Shown here: positions 14,259 through 26,961 of the stretch, piece by piece | Layout: every line of letters starts with the position of its first letter | Position numbering within the stretch: the first letter of the stretch is position 1 | NCBI GenBank assembly: GCA_023846275.1 | Contig: CM043875.1 | Location: 22,696,593-22,760,592, forward strand | DNA: 64,000 bases | Direction of reading: 5' to 3' | Source: Vanilla planifolia | Taxonomy: Eukaryota > Streptophyta > Magnoliopsida > Asparagales > Orchidaceae | Program-made: the position numbers and the translations under genes | Notes under the pieces: generated by a model | What the model was told of the DNA's origin: nothing | The model's input: only the letters and a program-made list of their open reading frames with translations | Databases searched by the model: none

Positions 14259-17200
14259 CTATAATACTTATCAAGAAATTACTTCTAAGGCCATTGAATC
14301 TAGATTGGATGAAAAAATTAAGAAAAGAGATAAAATGATGAAAATCAACAAGTAGTACAAAGAAGAAAAGCTGTGAACTAGATTACACGTAGAGATTCAC
14401 TATAAGAGTACCTGAGTGCACACTATAATGCACTGGTCAAGTTTTAATTTTGGAGGCACAAATGCACCCTCAAGAGATCTAGACCCAAAGAAAAAAAATA
14501 CTAAAAAACATCAAAGCCATCTCACGCACATGGGCAAGCACAAAGATTACCGAGTCACTTGCACTACACATTACTAGTAAGTGCACTGACCTCTGCAAGC
14601 ATGGGTGCACTCAGGGTTGACACTGCATACATCACATGCGTAGGGAAAATGATGTGCAGAAGTTGCACATAAACATGCCTTCTATGCATGAATAGTTAAC
14701 TCAAATTTTGTAAAATTTTGAAATTTTGTTAAAATAAAATTAAATTTTTTTTATTGAAATATTTGATTTTTTAATTAAATATTGTATCTTAACCTCTATA
14801 TAAAAGGGTGAAAAAAATGTATGAAGAATTTAGTTAAAATTAGAGTATATTTAGAATAATTTAAAAAATTTTGAGAATCAAAACTTATAAATTCATAACT
14901 CATTGAAGAGAATTTTTTTTGAGAATTTAATTTTTATTTATAACAAAAATACTTTTTTCTTTCTACTTCTTTTACTCTTAATCATTTCTCATGTTTCCAC
15001 TTCCACTATTGCTACTCTAAAATGAAGGTCCACTGACAAGGACTCAAGACAAGAATATCTTATAGATAGATCATATTATTTTTTATATCATAGAACTTTA
15101 ATTTGACATCAATGATAAAAAAGAAGATAGTTGAAGAGTAAGCCACAAAAGAGAATCAAGAGATTGAAAAGGCTTCAGTCAAGGTGACTACATTAATTAT
15201 TTTATCATTTTAGAAGCACAAGTAGCTTTATTAACTCAACAAATATAAGTATTAATAGATATGGTACTAAAATCTTAATTTCTTCCTATGATAGATCCAA
15301 AAAGGTCCACCAAAAAATACTCTTAATAAAAAAAATAGATTAAAGAGTACTCCTAAAATAATCGAGAATAAAGATAAGGATAATATCAACCTCACTTTTT
15401 TATGCATGAGAATCTATAATATTCTTTTAAGGTTGATGTAACACTTAATTTATCAAATTATGATAGTAGAATAAATGTAGAAAAATTAAATACCTAGTTG
15501 GAGCAACTACAGACATATTTCCCTATATATGATTACTCATCATCAGATAAATGACATATGTTTGATTGAAAATAACGAGTCATGCTTAGCCTAGTATAAT
15601 ACTTATAAAATAGTAGTTACAAATGTAACCTGGAGCTAATAAAAGTAATTAATTCAAAAAGAATTTTACCTCATGAGTTATATAGAGGAAAGATGGAAAA
15701 AGTTGCATGGTCTACAACACTAATAAAGACAAACTTTGTAAAAGTATATCATAAAATTTTGATAATAAGTAGTAAGTTTGGAAATATCTATTAAAGAAAT
15801 GCATATAATATTAAAGTTTGTTGTAGGTCTATATTACCTATTTTTATTGAATTATCCCTTCTTTTTATTTAATCATTGAAATAAGCCAGTATATTCATAA
15901 TGGCTACAAAAAAGAAGAATAAATGAAAAGACAACCAAAATGATCAAATACCAAGAGGTCTATGTATAAGTTTAAGAATTAGTAACAAAAGAAAGAGTAT
16001 TCTCTAACAAAATTTATTATAACCATATCTCCTTCTACCAATAAAAATAAAAATATTATGATCACTACAAGAAGGCAAAAAACATATAAGAAAAATAATA
16101 AAAATAATACTCATAACCTTTTCTAGAAAAATTCAAGAAAAACAAAGTATTTATTATAATAGAGACTAAAAAAATACTTTAAACTTCTCTTCAAGTTGAT
16201 GAAAATATATCTATCATGATCACTCCAAAGGAGATATCATATTAAGCAAAAAAAAACTTTTTACTATCAAAATATAAATAAAGAAAGAGCTTGTCAATAC
16301 TATCATTAACACTAGAAGCAAAAAAATCTTATATCAAAAAGTTATGTAAAAAAACTAAAGTTAGTGACTACTCTACTTCCAAGAGCTTATTCTTTAAAGT
16401 GGATTCATAAAAACTCTAAAATGAGAGTTGATAAATAGTATAAGGTGAAGTTTGTTATCACCAAAGACTATATGTATAAGATTATTTGTGAAGTGATATC
16501 TTTAGATGTTTTCTAGATTATATTGAGGAATCTCTACTTATAAGATCGAGATACCGTCTACTATCGATGAACACACGATATCAGTTCACAAAAGATGGAT
16601 AACAATTTATTCTAAAATGAGATAAAGAAGTATTAACAAAATGTATTATTGGTGTTAAACAATTGAAGTGTTTAAAAATACTTTCCAAAGATATATGTTA
16701 TTAATAAAATCTAAGAAATCACTCAATGAGATTAATGGAAGTCTCAATCTCTATAAAAAGACAACCAAATATCAATTCAACAAGGAAGATATGTTGAGAC
16801 AAAAATCTCAAAAGAAATGACCTATGATCAAGAGATCACTTCCAAGGACATTGAATCTAGAATAGATAAAAAAACCCAAGAATGAGACAAAATAATTCAC
16901 ATCAATGCATAAAGCAATAGGGCTATGAGCTAAATTGCTCATGAAGATTTACTGTAAGCATATAAGAGTGTATGTTGTAATGTGTTGGTCAAGTGTCACA
17001 TATAGGGGCATAGATGCACCACCAACATGTGTCTTCATGAGATCTAGACCCAAAGGAAAACAATGCTAACAAAAGAAGAAAAAAATAAAATAAAACCAAT
17101 GACACCTCATACACACAAGCACTCTCACTAACATGCACCCAACTTCCAACCACTCATGTTCGTGATGTTGACCAAGTCATGTCCATCACATATGATTGGT

Positions 17201-17709
17201 AGGTGCACCAATCCCTGTATACTAGAGCACATTGGTGGTCAACACCACGTGCATCATGCATACTAAGCAAATATGCAAGAAAGCCTCTTGCAAGTAGGCC
17301 TTCTACACATAAGTATAGCAATTAACTCAAATTTTCCAAAATATTAAAGTTTGGTAATGAGAAATGCATATTTTTCTAAAAATATTAATCTTTTTGAATT
17401 AAATATTGTATCATGACCTTTATATAAAGAGATGGAAAGAATGCATAAAGAATTTAATTAAATTTAGAGTGAATTTAAAAGTAGTCAAAAAAAATTTGAA
17501 GAATCTTAGAAATTAGAACTCTGTGGATTCATAACCTCTTGAAAAGAATCTTCTTGAATAATTCAATATCTTTTATCATGAAAACTCTCTTTTTTTATAC
17601 TTTTTCTTTTGCTTCTAACCATTTTATATATTTCTACTTTCATTATTACTACTCTAAAAAGAATGTTTACTAACAATGACTCAAGGCAAGAACACATCAT
17701 AGACAAATA
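14259..17709 (+). mobile_element. Ty3/gypsy fossil with two LTRs, gag and protease remnants
   Basis: Two long diverged direct repeats bound this element: about 14259-15073 and 16792-17709. Both contain the same landmarks, for example CATTGAATCTAGA near the start and TTTCCACTTCCACTATT or its variant near the end. After the left repeat lies a primer-binding-like TATATCATAGAAC, a worn form of the initiator-Met tRNA site TGGTATCAGAGC. The internal part carries recognisable gag sequence (about 15420-15560, with words such as LNLSNYDS and WLEQLQTYF). A protease-region remnant lies at about 16350-16620, with PYSLKWIHKNSKM and related words. No reverse transcriptase or integrase is visible between the LTRs, so the copy is non-autonomous as well as broken many times. 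LTR divergence is high, so it is old. Confidence 0.6.
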
Positions 17710-17729
17710 ATATATATGACGTTGAGTAA

Positions 17730-18120
17730 ATATAGATCATTATATTTATATGATAGTAATCTAAATGATATCAAGATAAGAATAATCTATCTATATCTAC
17801 ATGATATTGATCTACATAATACTAGTAAAAATAACTCAAGGTGAATAACCTATCTATATTTATATGATATTAATCTTAATGATACAGATGAAGATAGCCT
17901 TAGATGAGAATAGTTCATTTATATCTATATAATACAAGGTGAGGACATCCCAAGATGAGAGTATTCCATTTATATCTATGTGATACTATTCTATATGATA
18001 TAGGGTGAGAAATTCCATTTATATATACATGATATCAATCTATATGGTAAAGAACAAGGACATCCTATTTGTATCTACATAGTACTAATATACATAATAC
18101 ACAATGATGATAGCATATTA
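17730..18120 (+). repeat. Degenerate tandem array, 50-65 bp units
   Basis: About six units each contain a core like CTATCTATATCTACATGATA followed by a variant of TACATAATAC. They start near 17784, 17847, 17912, 17962, 18011 and 18061. Spacing falls from about 65 to about 50 bases along the array. A related unit lies at about 14225-14258 on the far side of the Ty3 element. Confidence 0.55.
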
Positions 18121-19240
18121 AAATAGGGATACTCTTCTATGAAGTTTATGTCATTGGTATTAACTTTAGAGGATAACAAATGAAAATGGGGTAGAATTTC
18201 AATTATATCTAAGTGTTTTGGAAATAAGATAAATAAGAAAATAATAAAATTATAAGTAATGTTTTAGTCTTACAAAATATAACAAATAAGAAATAAAAAA
18301 ATAAAAGAACATACATGAATGTGTATATTAATATTTTATGTTGGATTTATTAATTTTCTTATATCATGACTTATTTCATTTAACTTAATTAGATTTCTTA
18401 TCATGGCATTGTTATACCTTTTTTGTTATAAAATTTTTTATATATGTTATTATCTTATTAGTTTATCTATAAAATTTTTTAAGATCTTATTAATATGTAC
18501 ACCAAAAGTAATACATCCATTCCACTGAGAGATGTAGACTTAGATGATATGGATGAGAATATTATTTATTATTTAACATAATAATTGATTTTTTATCTAA
18601 TAAAAAGTTTCTATAATATGTGTATATTTGAATCTATACAAACTTTATATAATAATATTTGGTTTTTATTAGATGGTTGATATATAGTTCAATGGTTTGA
18701 TCACTTATTTATATTGATCTTTTATTTAGTCTATAGTTAGTGTTTAGATCTCACCATTAGGTCATTGTTTAAAGGTTTTATATCACCACTTGGTATTTTA
18801 ATTGTGCCTAAACTCTGATTATTAATATTCTTCAATGGATGATGAGATGAAACCCTGACAAAGATAGTATCTTATTTTCATTTCTAGAGATTCTAGATTT
18901 TTTTATATTACAATGTATAAGCTACTATAATAGCTAGTTTTATTTGAGTAGTGATCGATATGTATTAGTTTTTTTTTATGATATATGAACCTTATGTTTA
19001 ATAGAAAATTATATAGTTTAAATATTTTTACATGATTTTAAATTAGTTTTCAAAATGTGAAATGTGTTATTTAATTTTTTTTACTTTATGATTTCAAATT
19101 CTAAATCAAAGAAATTTAAGAAGATGAAGTGACATCACTTAAAAAAGGGGTTAATGCTACACCCACATTTATTACAGAGAATAAATTCTGATCTTTTTAT
19201 GTAATATCATAGCCTTAACATGTCGAAGCACCTTACCAAT
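18121..19240. other. AT-rich stretch, no gene seen
   Basis: I see no gene, RNA or clear repeat. The sequence is AT-rich and resembles neighbouring decayed transposon sequence. Confidence 0.3.
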
Positions 19241-19259
19241 TTGAGACTTTGTTGTCATA

Positions 19260-20093
19260 TTTGTGTATCTCCTCAAAGGTTTTCCAAAGCAATTTCTTTT
19301 TCTTTCTTCTCCTTCCCCCTGATGGCTATGTAGTAAATTCCCAAAATTTCCTTTCTTCTTTCCTTCTTATGGCAATAGCAGTTTCTCATGGCAATACAAG
19401 CATTACTCTCTTAACTCCCCAAGTGAACTCTTCTCTTAACTCACACAATAAAATTTTTCAAATTTTTCTTACTAGTCACATAAGCCTTTTTTTGAAGTCC
19501 TAAGTTCACTCTTCACTTCCTTAACTCCTCTCCCACAAACAACCATGCCTCTCTACCTCCCTTATACTTAGTTGTCAGTGGTTAGCATCATTTCTTGTTA
19601 TTAAGCTCCTTAAGGTCATCATGTCATTAGTTTAAGGAAATTAGGGTTTAAGAACAAAATTAGAAATAAATTAAAATTTTAATTAAAAACTTAGGCATAT
19701 TCGTATTTCTCTAATTTTTTTATTCAAATGATTTTCAAAAATTTATTGCCAATCTTACAATTTTTTTATTCAAATTCCTATGAGTTATAAATTTTTTTTA
19801 TATTTTTTTAACCTTATTGATGCTTTTAATATTTTTTTTCAAAATTTATATATTCATTAAAATAATTTTTTATAACTTTAACATCTTATTTTATAATCAA
19901 TATATGCCCAATTTTCACAAAATTAGGTTCGCACTAAAGCGTATTTTAATATTTGAAATTTACATTCCTCCTTTTAAGACTTGTAGTACTTTTTTTTACT
20001 AATGCCACAAATTTTGTAATTAAAATAATCAATAATATTGTTCAATTATTAAAATTTTAAATTAATAAATTTATTTTTCTTTAGGGATGTTTA
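19260..20093 (-). mobile_element. Degenerate LTR-like block, minus orientation
   Basis: On the minus strand the block begins TAAACATCCC at 20093 and runs into a purine-rich zone (pyrimidine-rich on the plus strand, about 19270-19560). This is the same layout as 2820-3879. The plus-strand frame at 19249-19503 is a by-product of the pyrimidine-rich tract. Old and broken; boundaries approximate. Confidence 0.25.
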
Positions 20094-20339
20094 TTATTTT
20101 TTTCCTACTCAATTCCACTCAACTATCAAATTATGTAATAATTATATTTTAAATTTTTAATAATTATTATTTAAATAAATTCTCATAATTTTGAAATGTT
20201 TTTGTTTTGTTATGAGCATATGTACACAAGTCAAAGATATACGAATTTAAAATAAGGTAATTAATTTTTTTAATCATCCAATAGAACATAAGATGCCACA
20301 TTGACATGAGAACTATTATATTAAAAAAATGTATATACA

Positions 20340-21345
20340 TTTTTCAATAGTGTGCAATGTATGGTATTATGAAATGTCAATGTACTTTTATTATAGTCAT
20401 GAATATGTAGAGCACAAAACCAAGAAAAAGTACCCAGGCCTCTTCAATGAAATGATGCATTTGTAAAATAGAGAATCAAATAGGTGGAAGGCATGCTGAC
20501 TTACCCTACTCAAGATTATGGTTCAAAACTATGCCCATTGATGGAGTACCCAATCTCAATGCAAACATGTTATTCTTTCCAATCCTCTTGAATGTTTTTG
20601 CAAATAAACAAAACTTAAATAATAGTTGTGTAAAGTTTAAACATAATTTTTTTATAAAAAAAAATTAATTAAATGTCTATTTGTTTTTATCACCTAGTAG
20701 ATCATAAGTTATCAAAAATAATTATTTCACTAATTTTCATAAGTAAAATAGATTTAAAACCAAGATGTAGTATAACATCTACTATATTGCTAATTCATTA
20801 AAATTCAATGATATGAAAGGTCCTACTTATGCAATAAATGTATACAAATTTTTTCATGATCAGTAATGTAGATGTTTATGAAATATCAAGATGTATTTAT
20901 TATAAGTTTTTTCTCATTCAAATTGTGATTTAAAGTTATCTCCATTATTATTATGATCTTTCCTTCAATCAAGCGTTATTAATGACCCAAATCCCATTAC
21001 AATACTATTATTCCCACTTCTCTCAAATAAAAAGCCTTAAAAAAATGCTTTTATAAAATTTAAAAATGATTTTTATAATAATTAAATATATATTTAATTT
21101 TATCATTTAATAGACCATTAGCCACCACATTATTTATATCCAAAGTCCTTTATATGCAATAAATGAATATGGTTGTGTATTATAAAATATCATAGTTCTT
21201 TCATGATAGTCATGAATGTGTATGGCATAATATGAAAAAGAAGTTCAAAGCCCTCTTTAATTCCATAATGCGTTTGTAAAACAGAGAATTAAAGAACTCT
21301 TTTGTGATGCATATATGCACAAATAGAAGACATACTGTCTTCTCA
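20340..21345 (+). repeat. Diverged internal duplication
   Basis: Segments recur in similar order. TGATAGTCATGAATGTGTATGG near 21215 matches a variant near 20393-20412. The phrase GTTTGTAAAACAGAGAATTAAA near 21272 matches a variant near 20460. The phrase TATGCAATAAATG occurs near 20827 and 21152. The copies are roughly 0.3-0.8 kb apart and diverged, so the duplication is old. I see no coding content. Confidence 0.4.
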
Positions 21346-22000
21346 CATTTAGTTGTTATTCATTATTTTTTCCAATATTAACATGTCCTTTTTATTGAAC
21401 AGTATTGTTGATGCAACATTGATTGCTTTCCAGTTCTCTAGAATGTCTACAAAAATAAAAAAAAATATATTATAATAACTTTAAGATTCATTTATATCAG
21501 CAATAAAACCTACTAAGCAATTATGTCCAAATATAAAAATACAATATTGATAAAAAAAAAATTGTTAAAAAAGATAAAAGAGAAAACCACTTATAAGAGA
21601 AAATAAAAAAAATATAGCCTTGAAACCAAAATTTGTGTGTAAATTTTTTAACTCAAAAATAGAATATCTTCTTACTGTTGATGTATCATTCAATGCATTT
21701 AAATGGCAAACAAGAATATAAAGAAAGCTTATTTATTAAAAATCTTATATAATATTATTTTATTTAAGAAATTTTAATTTTATATTACTTCATAACTGAT
21801 ATATCATATTTAAATTATATTATTTAAATTCAAGTTCGACCTAAACCAAAACTCCTTGCAATTTCTGTGTAATACAAATTTTCACACCAACTTGACAAGC
21901 CAACATCATGTATTTTGCCTAAGTTTTGTAGGATTTTATGTGAGTTAAAAAAGCAATTTATGAACAAACCAATTTAAAGAGATTTCATTGATGAGAGTCA
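21346..22000. other. AT-rich stretch, no gene seen
   Basis: No gene or clear repeat. The stretch ends at the TATA-plus-hairpin region described separately. Confidence 0.3.
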
Positions 22001-22004
22001 CCAC

Positions 22005-22081
22005 TTCATATAAATACAATGCACTGCTTCATCTCGATGGATAGCTGAGAACTGAAGGCATCGCTAAGGTCCTTAGCGATG
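22005..22081 (+). promoter_or_regulatory. TATA-like box followed by a perfect hairpin
   Basis: TATAAATA lies near 22008-22015. About 45 bases downstream is an 11-bp perfect inverted repeat with a one-base loop (22059-22081: CATCGCTAAGG, T, CCTTAGCGATG). The local sequence is less AT-rich than its surroundings. It looks like a promoter with a short transcribed start, but no gene follows. The hairpin is too short for an ordinary microRNA precursor. The function is unknown. Confidence 0.3.
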
Positions 22082-22389
22082 GGAAAAGGATAAACGTTAT
22101 AGTAAAATGTACAAAAGATAAGGATAATATAAAAGAGAGATGAATAATTTTATTTTTTTTCTTAGAATTTTACTATTCACAATTGACTTCAGTGGTATCA
22201 TTTATAGTTTATAAAACAATTTGAAAATGAACATGTTAACCACTTATATAAAACACGAGCCTATTCAATTAGAAACTTTTAAAGAATTACTTGAATTTAT
22301 ATATAACTATTTTTTAAATACACTCTCTTGATTCAAAAATTACAAATATTAATATGAGATTTGAAGTTAATGAACATATCTCATAAAAG

Positions 22390-23330
22390 TTATTTTGTTA
22401 GCATATTTATCATTTGTTCATGTATATTGTAATGCTTCAATTAAACTTCATTATTTGTGAGTCTTAAATGAAATACAGGCATATATTAATATGCTTTGTT
22501 CCTTCTTAAAAAGCTAACTTTCTACTCATTAGAATCATTGTCTTGTTGTCATAAAAAAAATATCAATAGCATCATCTTGATTTTGATGAATATCTATAAG
22601 AATTTTTCTATGCCAATTGCTTGACAAGTTGTTAAATTCATTGCAATATACTTTGCTTCTAAAGAAGGCAATGTTTTCAAAGCTTACTTCTTAAGACATT
22701 ATATGATTGCTCTTGAACCATGATTGAAGGTAATTAACTAAAATAAAACTTAGGTATACCACACATCTCACAATTTGTATGCATAACAATACAATGTACA
22801 TCTTATTTTGCTATTCTAACATAATGCTTTGTGAAATTTTGTGTAACCTAAAAATTACATAAACAAGAAATGCAATATTTGATATTGTATGAGTCAAATA
22901 AATCAAATATCTTATCAAGTTTCTAAAATTTTTTAAATTAGCCTCTATTATATTGTTTTAAAGTAACAATTTTTCATTTTGTACTCATTGATTTATTGTT
23001 GCTTAACAAGTAATTAAATAATCTACATTTTTTGAGAATATCTATTAAATATTATTTTGTCAAATAAAAATTTCATCTAATATTTTTTCACTTCAAATTC
23101 AAAAAAATAATACAATAAACTTATGTCTAACATTTCAAATCTTTTCATTATGTTAAACCTAAATTCAATTATGAAAGAATCAAAAGAATTTTGCATTGAC
23201 CTAAAATATATAATAATAAAATCATCTATAATTTAACTTTTCAAATAAAGATAATGCTCAATTAAATTCCTTTTGAAATTATTTCGACAAAAATAATCAT
23301 TAATCATACTATAACAATGACACAAAGTTA
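22390..23330 (-). mobile_element. Copia pol fossil (reverse transcriptase to RNase H)
   Basis: Minus-strand translation shows pieces of Copia pol in the correct order. A reverse-transcriptase end comes first (words like FEMLDISLLYYFFEFEV near 23110-23160, then LIYLTHTISNIAF near 22890-22920). The RNase H core follows (LPSLEAKYIAMNLTTCQAI near 22600-22670), then the segment after it near 22420-22450. These match the Tnt1/Retrofit-type pol layout by memory of the family. The copy is heavily broken and no LTRs were recognised. Its right end lies about 200 bases before the BAHD pseudogene. Confidence 0.65.
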
Positions 23331-23549
23331 GAGCCATCGTAACACAAGTGTCTCCGTAAACTGTTTAACATTTATATGCAATTCTACCAAATGAACTATA
23401 TGAAATGCTTTACGCTTTTTGGTATAAAACATTAGAACGCAAATCGATACATTTATTAAATGCCGCTAATGTTTGGCATATTAACAAACACAGCAGGTGT
23501 AAATTCCTATTAGTTAAGACTCACAGAGCAACAGTGTAAGCAATACCCA

Positions 23550-24432
23550 ATGGCGAAGATAAACCTTCCTCAGCATGAAGGTGATCCGGTCTCCGTGGGT
23601 AAACGTTCTCCCAGCCGAAGAAAGAACCGACGGCTTCAACTACTTTCTGTCAAACCTCGACCAAGTCGAAGCATTCGCCGTAAAAGACTCAGCCGGAGCA
23701 CCGAAAACGTCGGAGATGTCCTCCGCGCCTCACTGCAAAAGGTGCTCACACATTTCTTCCAAGTGGATGGCCTCCTCGCCCCCGGTGGCGACAGGAAGCT
23801 CGTCGTTCACATGCACGGCAGCGGTGGACGTCGACCTCGAACAGCTCGGCGTCACCTCCCTCCTACAAGGCGAGTTGGCCCAAGAGTTTGTTTACTGTTT
23901 TCCTACCTAATCCGTTATGGAGGCACTGCCGTTGACGGTGCAGTTGAGTCGCTGACGGCGTGTCCACAACTCACTTTCTTCACGCCTGGGGCGAGGCTGC
24001 CCCCGGTCTCCCACTCTCCTTTCCTCGACCGAACCCTCATAATTGCCCGTTGCCCGCCGCCAGTGGAACACCCCCACCTAGAGTTTACGGACCTCGCCGC
24101 CACAGCTTTAGTTCCGGAGCCTTTCAATTCCGGTGAAACCCTCCTCCAACACCACTTCGCCTTGCCGGTGTCGGCCCTCTGCCAAGCACCATCGCTGCCC
24201 TCGCTAGCTTGTTCTGGCACTAGAGGACAAAGGCATTGAAGACACACCTTCGACCGACACACAAGCTTTTCTTTCAGATGAATGTCCATAACCGGCTTGA
24301 ACCGCCACTCCCGGTTTGATTCTATGGTAATAGGATTGTCCAAGTGCTGCCATATCACGACAACTGAGGAGTTGGTCAACCGACAGCACAAAAATGCAGT
24401 AAAGATGGTCCCACATATGATTCGACATGCGA
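23550..24432 (+). pseudogene. Dead BAHD acyltransferase (omega-hydroxypalmitate O-feruloyltransferase-like)
   Basis: In life this family moves feruloyl or a related acyl group from CoA to omega-hydroxy fatty acids or alcohols, in the cytosol, for suberin and cutin. Pieces of the protein follow in order but in different frames. These are MAKINLPQ at 23550; KVIRSPWVNVLPAEE and DGFNYFLSNLDQ (about 23578-23665); LTHFFQVDGLLAPGGDRKLVV (about 23742-23805); VMEALPLTVQLSR (about 23917); HAWGEAAPGLPLS (about 23982); FLDRTLIIARCPPPVEHPHLEF (about 24025-24090); LASLFWH-stop-RTKALK (about 24204-24245); and NRLEPPLPV-stop-FYGNRIVQV (about 24292-24345). At least four frame changes and several stops are needed. 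The HXXXD segment expected between LTVQLSR and HAWGEAA is missing, and the C-terminal DFGWG part is lost. The GC-rich composition contrasts with the AT-rich flanks, so decay is probably recent relative to the neighbourhood. The family identity is from remembered protein motifs. Confidence 0.8.
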
Positions 24433-25975
24433 CAGATTAGTCCATCCTGTCATTTGTGCTCTTCTCTTAGTAATCAATTTATTCTTATAATTTTAAAAAC
24501 TTATTAATAAAGATTATATTATATTTGAAGATTCTTTTTCATAGGATCTTAATTAGTAATCACTCATTTTTCCACTCCCTCTTAAGTATTACAAGAACAC
24601 TACAATTGAAAAAATCAAACTACTTCAAATGATTCTTTATGTTGTTACTTGACCCCACATGACAATTAAGAAGAATGTCATAATTAAATACAAAATAAGT
24701 TAACAGTATCAGTAATATTAATTAGCTTGACAATGATTTTTCATTTATGTCAAGAAAAAATTGTTTTATGCTTATCAATTTTGACATATTAAAGGAATTA
24801 ACTAAATATGTTTTGAATTTGTTTTCTTACTCATTTTATTTTTACTCATATTATTTAATAAAATAAAACAATGAAATAATTATTAGAAGTGTGCATAATT
24901 ATTGATTGCAAATATGAATTTTATGAAAAATATTCTTTAAATAAACAAAAAAAGATTAGAAAAATATTATCTAAAAAAACAAAAAAACTAACTCATCTAA
25001 ACAATTTCTTTTAAAATTGCTTGACATTATAAGACAATCAATTGGAAGAATATTGGTATGTTTTATCTTTTGTTGTGTTTGATCTTGTGACATATAAATA
25101 AGTTCTACAGATAATAGTGTACATTCAACAATTTCAAACTTCAATTTGATGATAGATTTCTAAATAGTTGTTGCATTTTATCTATAATAATATGGTTGTT
25201 TAAATAATCACAAAAGGATAAAGTATAAATTTAATAAGCTAAAATATCACACTTGCATCTCTATATATATTACAATGGACATCATTTACATATAATAAAA
25301 ATATTATCTAAAATGAGAAATGTAACGTGTCTACATAATGACATATTTGTGAAAGTTAATTTGGTAGATATTAACATCAATAATAAGAAACAAATAAAAT
25401 CTATTTCAAGGTGCACTGGGCATAAGAACTTAAAAGCACTATTTTATGATCGATAATTGTAGTCTTAAGCATGATAATTTTTTATGGCAAAACTATAGCC
25501 AAAGACTTTTTTTTGAATATTGTGATCATTTAGATATCACTTAATATCGTTAATTAATTCAAATAAGATCTTTAAGAAAAAAAATAAGATTTAGTTATAA
25601 TGGGAAAACATCGTTCACACTCCTATTTATTGTTTAAATATGTTAAAAGCAATAATACATGTAATTAAAAACTATTATGTTTTCTGAATTAAAATATTTT
25701 TATTCAAATTCATTTTTTTAAATTATATTTTTTTCCTTTTTTTCATAAAAAAGGTTTTGTTTGTTTTTCTTATTCGTTTTTTTAACAATTCTACTTTAAG
25801 AGTCATGTTCTAATCAGGTTAGGCATAATTACTTGCTAAAGATTATTGTTGGAGTAAGGTTTTAAAATGTTGCTAAAAATAATGTTTATTAGATATTAAG
25901 ATGACCTTTTCAATATCTCAAGATCGTTTAAAACTAATAAAAAAATGATTAAAAATTTTGAGAAAGTTACATATC
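24433..25975. other. AT-rich stretch, no gene seen
   Basis: No gene is supported. The 67-residue frame at 25253-25456 shows no domain I recognise, although its position just before a Copia gag remnant suggests transposon origin. Confidence 0.3.
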
Positions 25976-25979
25976 ACAA

Positions 25980-26640
25980 AGAAAAAATAAAGAATAAAAC
26001 AAAGGCATTGTTAGTATTATAAAAAATTATGACTAATAATTTCTTATGGATTGCTAATGCAACAAATTAAAAGAAGTATGAACTATTGTATATCAAAAAA
26101 ATCATCAAAATTAAAAGGTCATGATTGCAAAACCTAAAATTTTATATAAAGATTTTAAGACTCTTTACGCAGAAGAGACTAAGATTTGTTAAAGAATGTC
26201 TTTCTCAATTTCTATTATTATAAATGAAATAAAATTGTTACTAACCAATTGAAAATGTAGATTTTTAAATAAATTTATTGAAATAATCTTTTTTCTAAAT
26301 TTGATCATGTAATTATTACTATTGAAGAGTGTAAGTATTTACTTTTTTTATTCATTTAATAAATTAAAAAATTCATTAAAAGTACATGCAGGTATAAGTT
26401 GAGATAGATTTCATGACCATGACTAAGGTAAAGAAAGATCAAATAATAAATAAAACATCTTAATATAATAACAGATAATTCAAGAATAAAACAAAAAATA
26501 ATAATATTTGTCTTAAAAGATAAACAACTATTATGATAAAAAATTATTAAAAAAATTTAAAAAAACTCATCTATTATTTATATTACATGAATAAAAGATT
26601 TCTTTTGATGATATTAATAAATTTATCAAGTTGAACAATC
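25980..26640 (+). mobile_element. Copia gag fossil, Tnt1-type
   Basis: Plus-strand translation gives worn gag words in the right order for the UBN2-type Copia gag. They include KALLVL and IANATN (about 26000-26075), SISIIINEIKLLLT (about 26205-26245), and SKFDHVIITIEECKYL (about 26297-26345), which matches the family pattern PKFDHIVVAIEE. No LTR was recognised on either side. The copy is broken many times. It lies in the opposite orientation to the Copia fossil at 22390-23330, so they are probably separate insertions. Confidence 0.55.
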
Positions 26641-26725
26641 GACTCAATGATGTTTATTAAAGATTAAAAACAAATAAACTATTATAATAAAAAGAAAATC
26701 ATGGCAATAAAGTTGAATGATGATA

Positions 26726-26731
26726 TTTATT
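26726..26731 (-). terminator. Possible poly(A) signal of the GH17 gene
   Basis: On the minus strand this reads AATAAA, about 230 bases beyond the GH17 stop codon. In such AT-rich DNA the match could be chance. Confidence 0.25.
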
Positions 26732-26961
26732 TTTGTTAAATTAGTTTTAAATCATTGAGTGTTGAATATGAACTGATTTATGCAATAATAAGGATAAAGT
26801 AGAAATATATTAATAAAAAGGATTAGATCAACATCAAAGTCCAAAAGCTCCAAACAGACCCGGCTGAACCTTTTCCCATCCGACTCGACCATGGAGACTC
26901 GATCGCCCAACTTCATTTCTTTTCCTTTTTCTCTGTTCCTCAGCCGAGAAGGCAAACCCAA

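Noticed and set aside
17730-18120. CRISPR-like array
   Set aside because: The units are diverged and of uneven length with no constant repeats or unique spacers, and the context is a plant nuclear genome.
19249-19503. 84-residue open frame
   Set aside because: It lies in a pyrimidine-rich LTR-like block, and the Phe/Leu/Ser bias follows from that composition.
26752-26961. 69-residue minus-strand frame directly after the GH17 stop
   Set aside because: It lies in the probable 3-prime UTR and has no domain.
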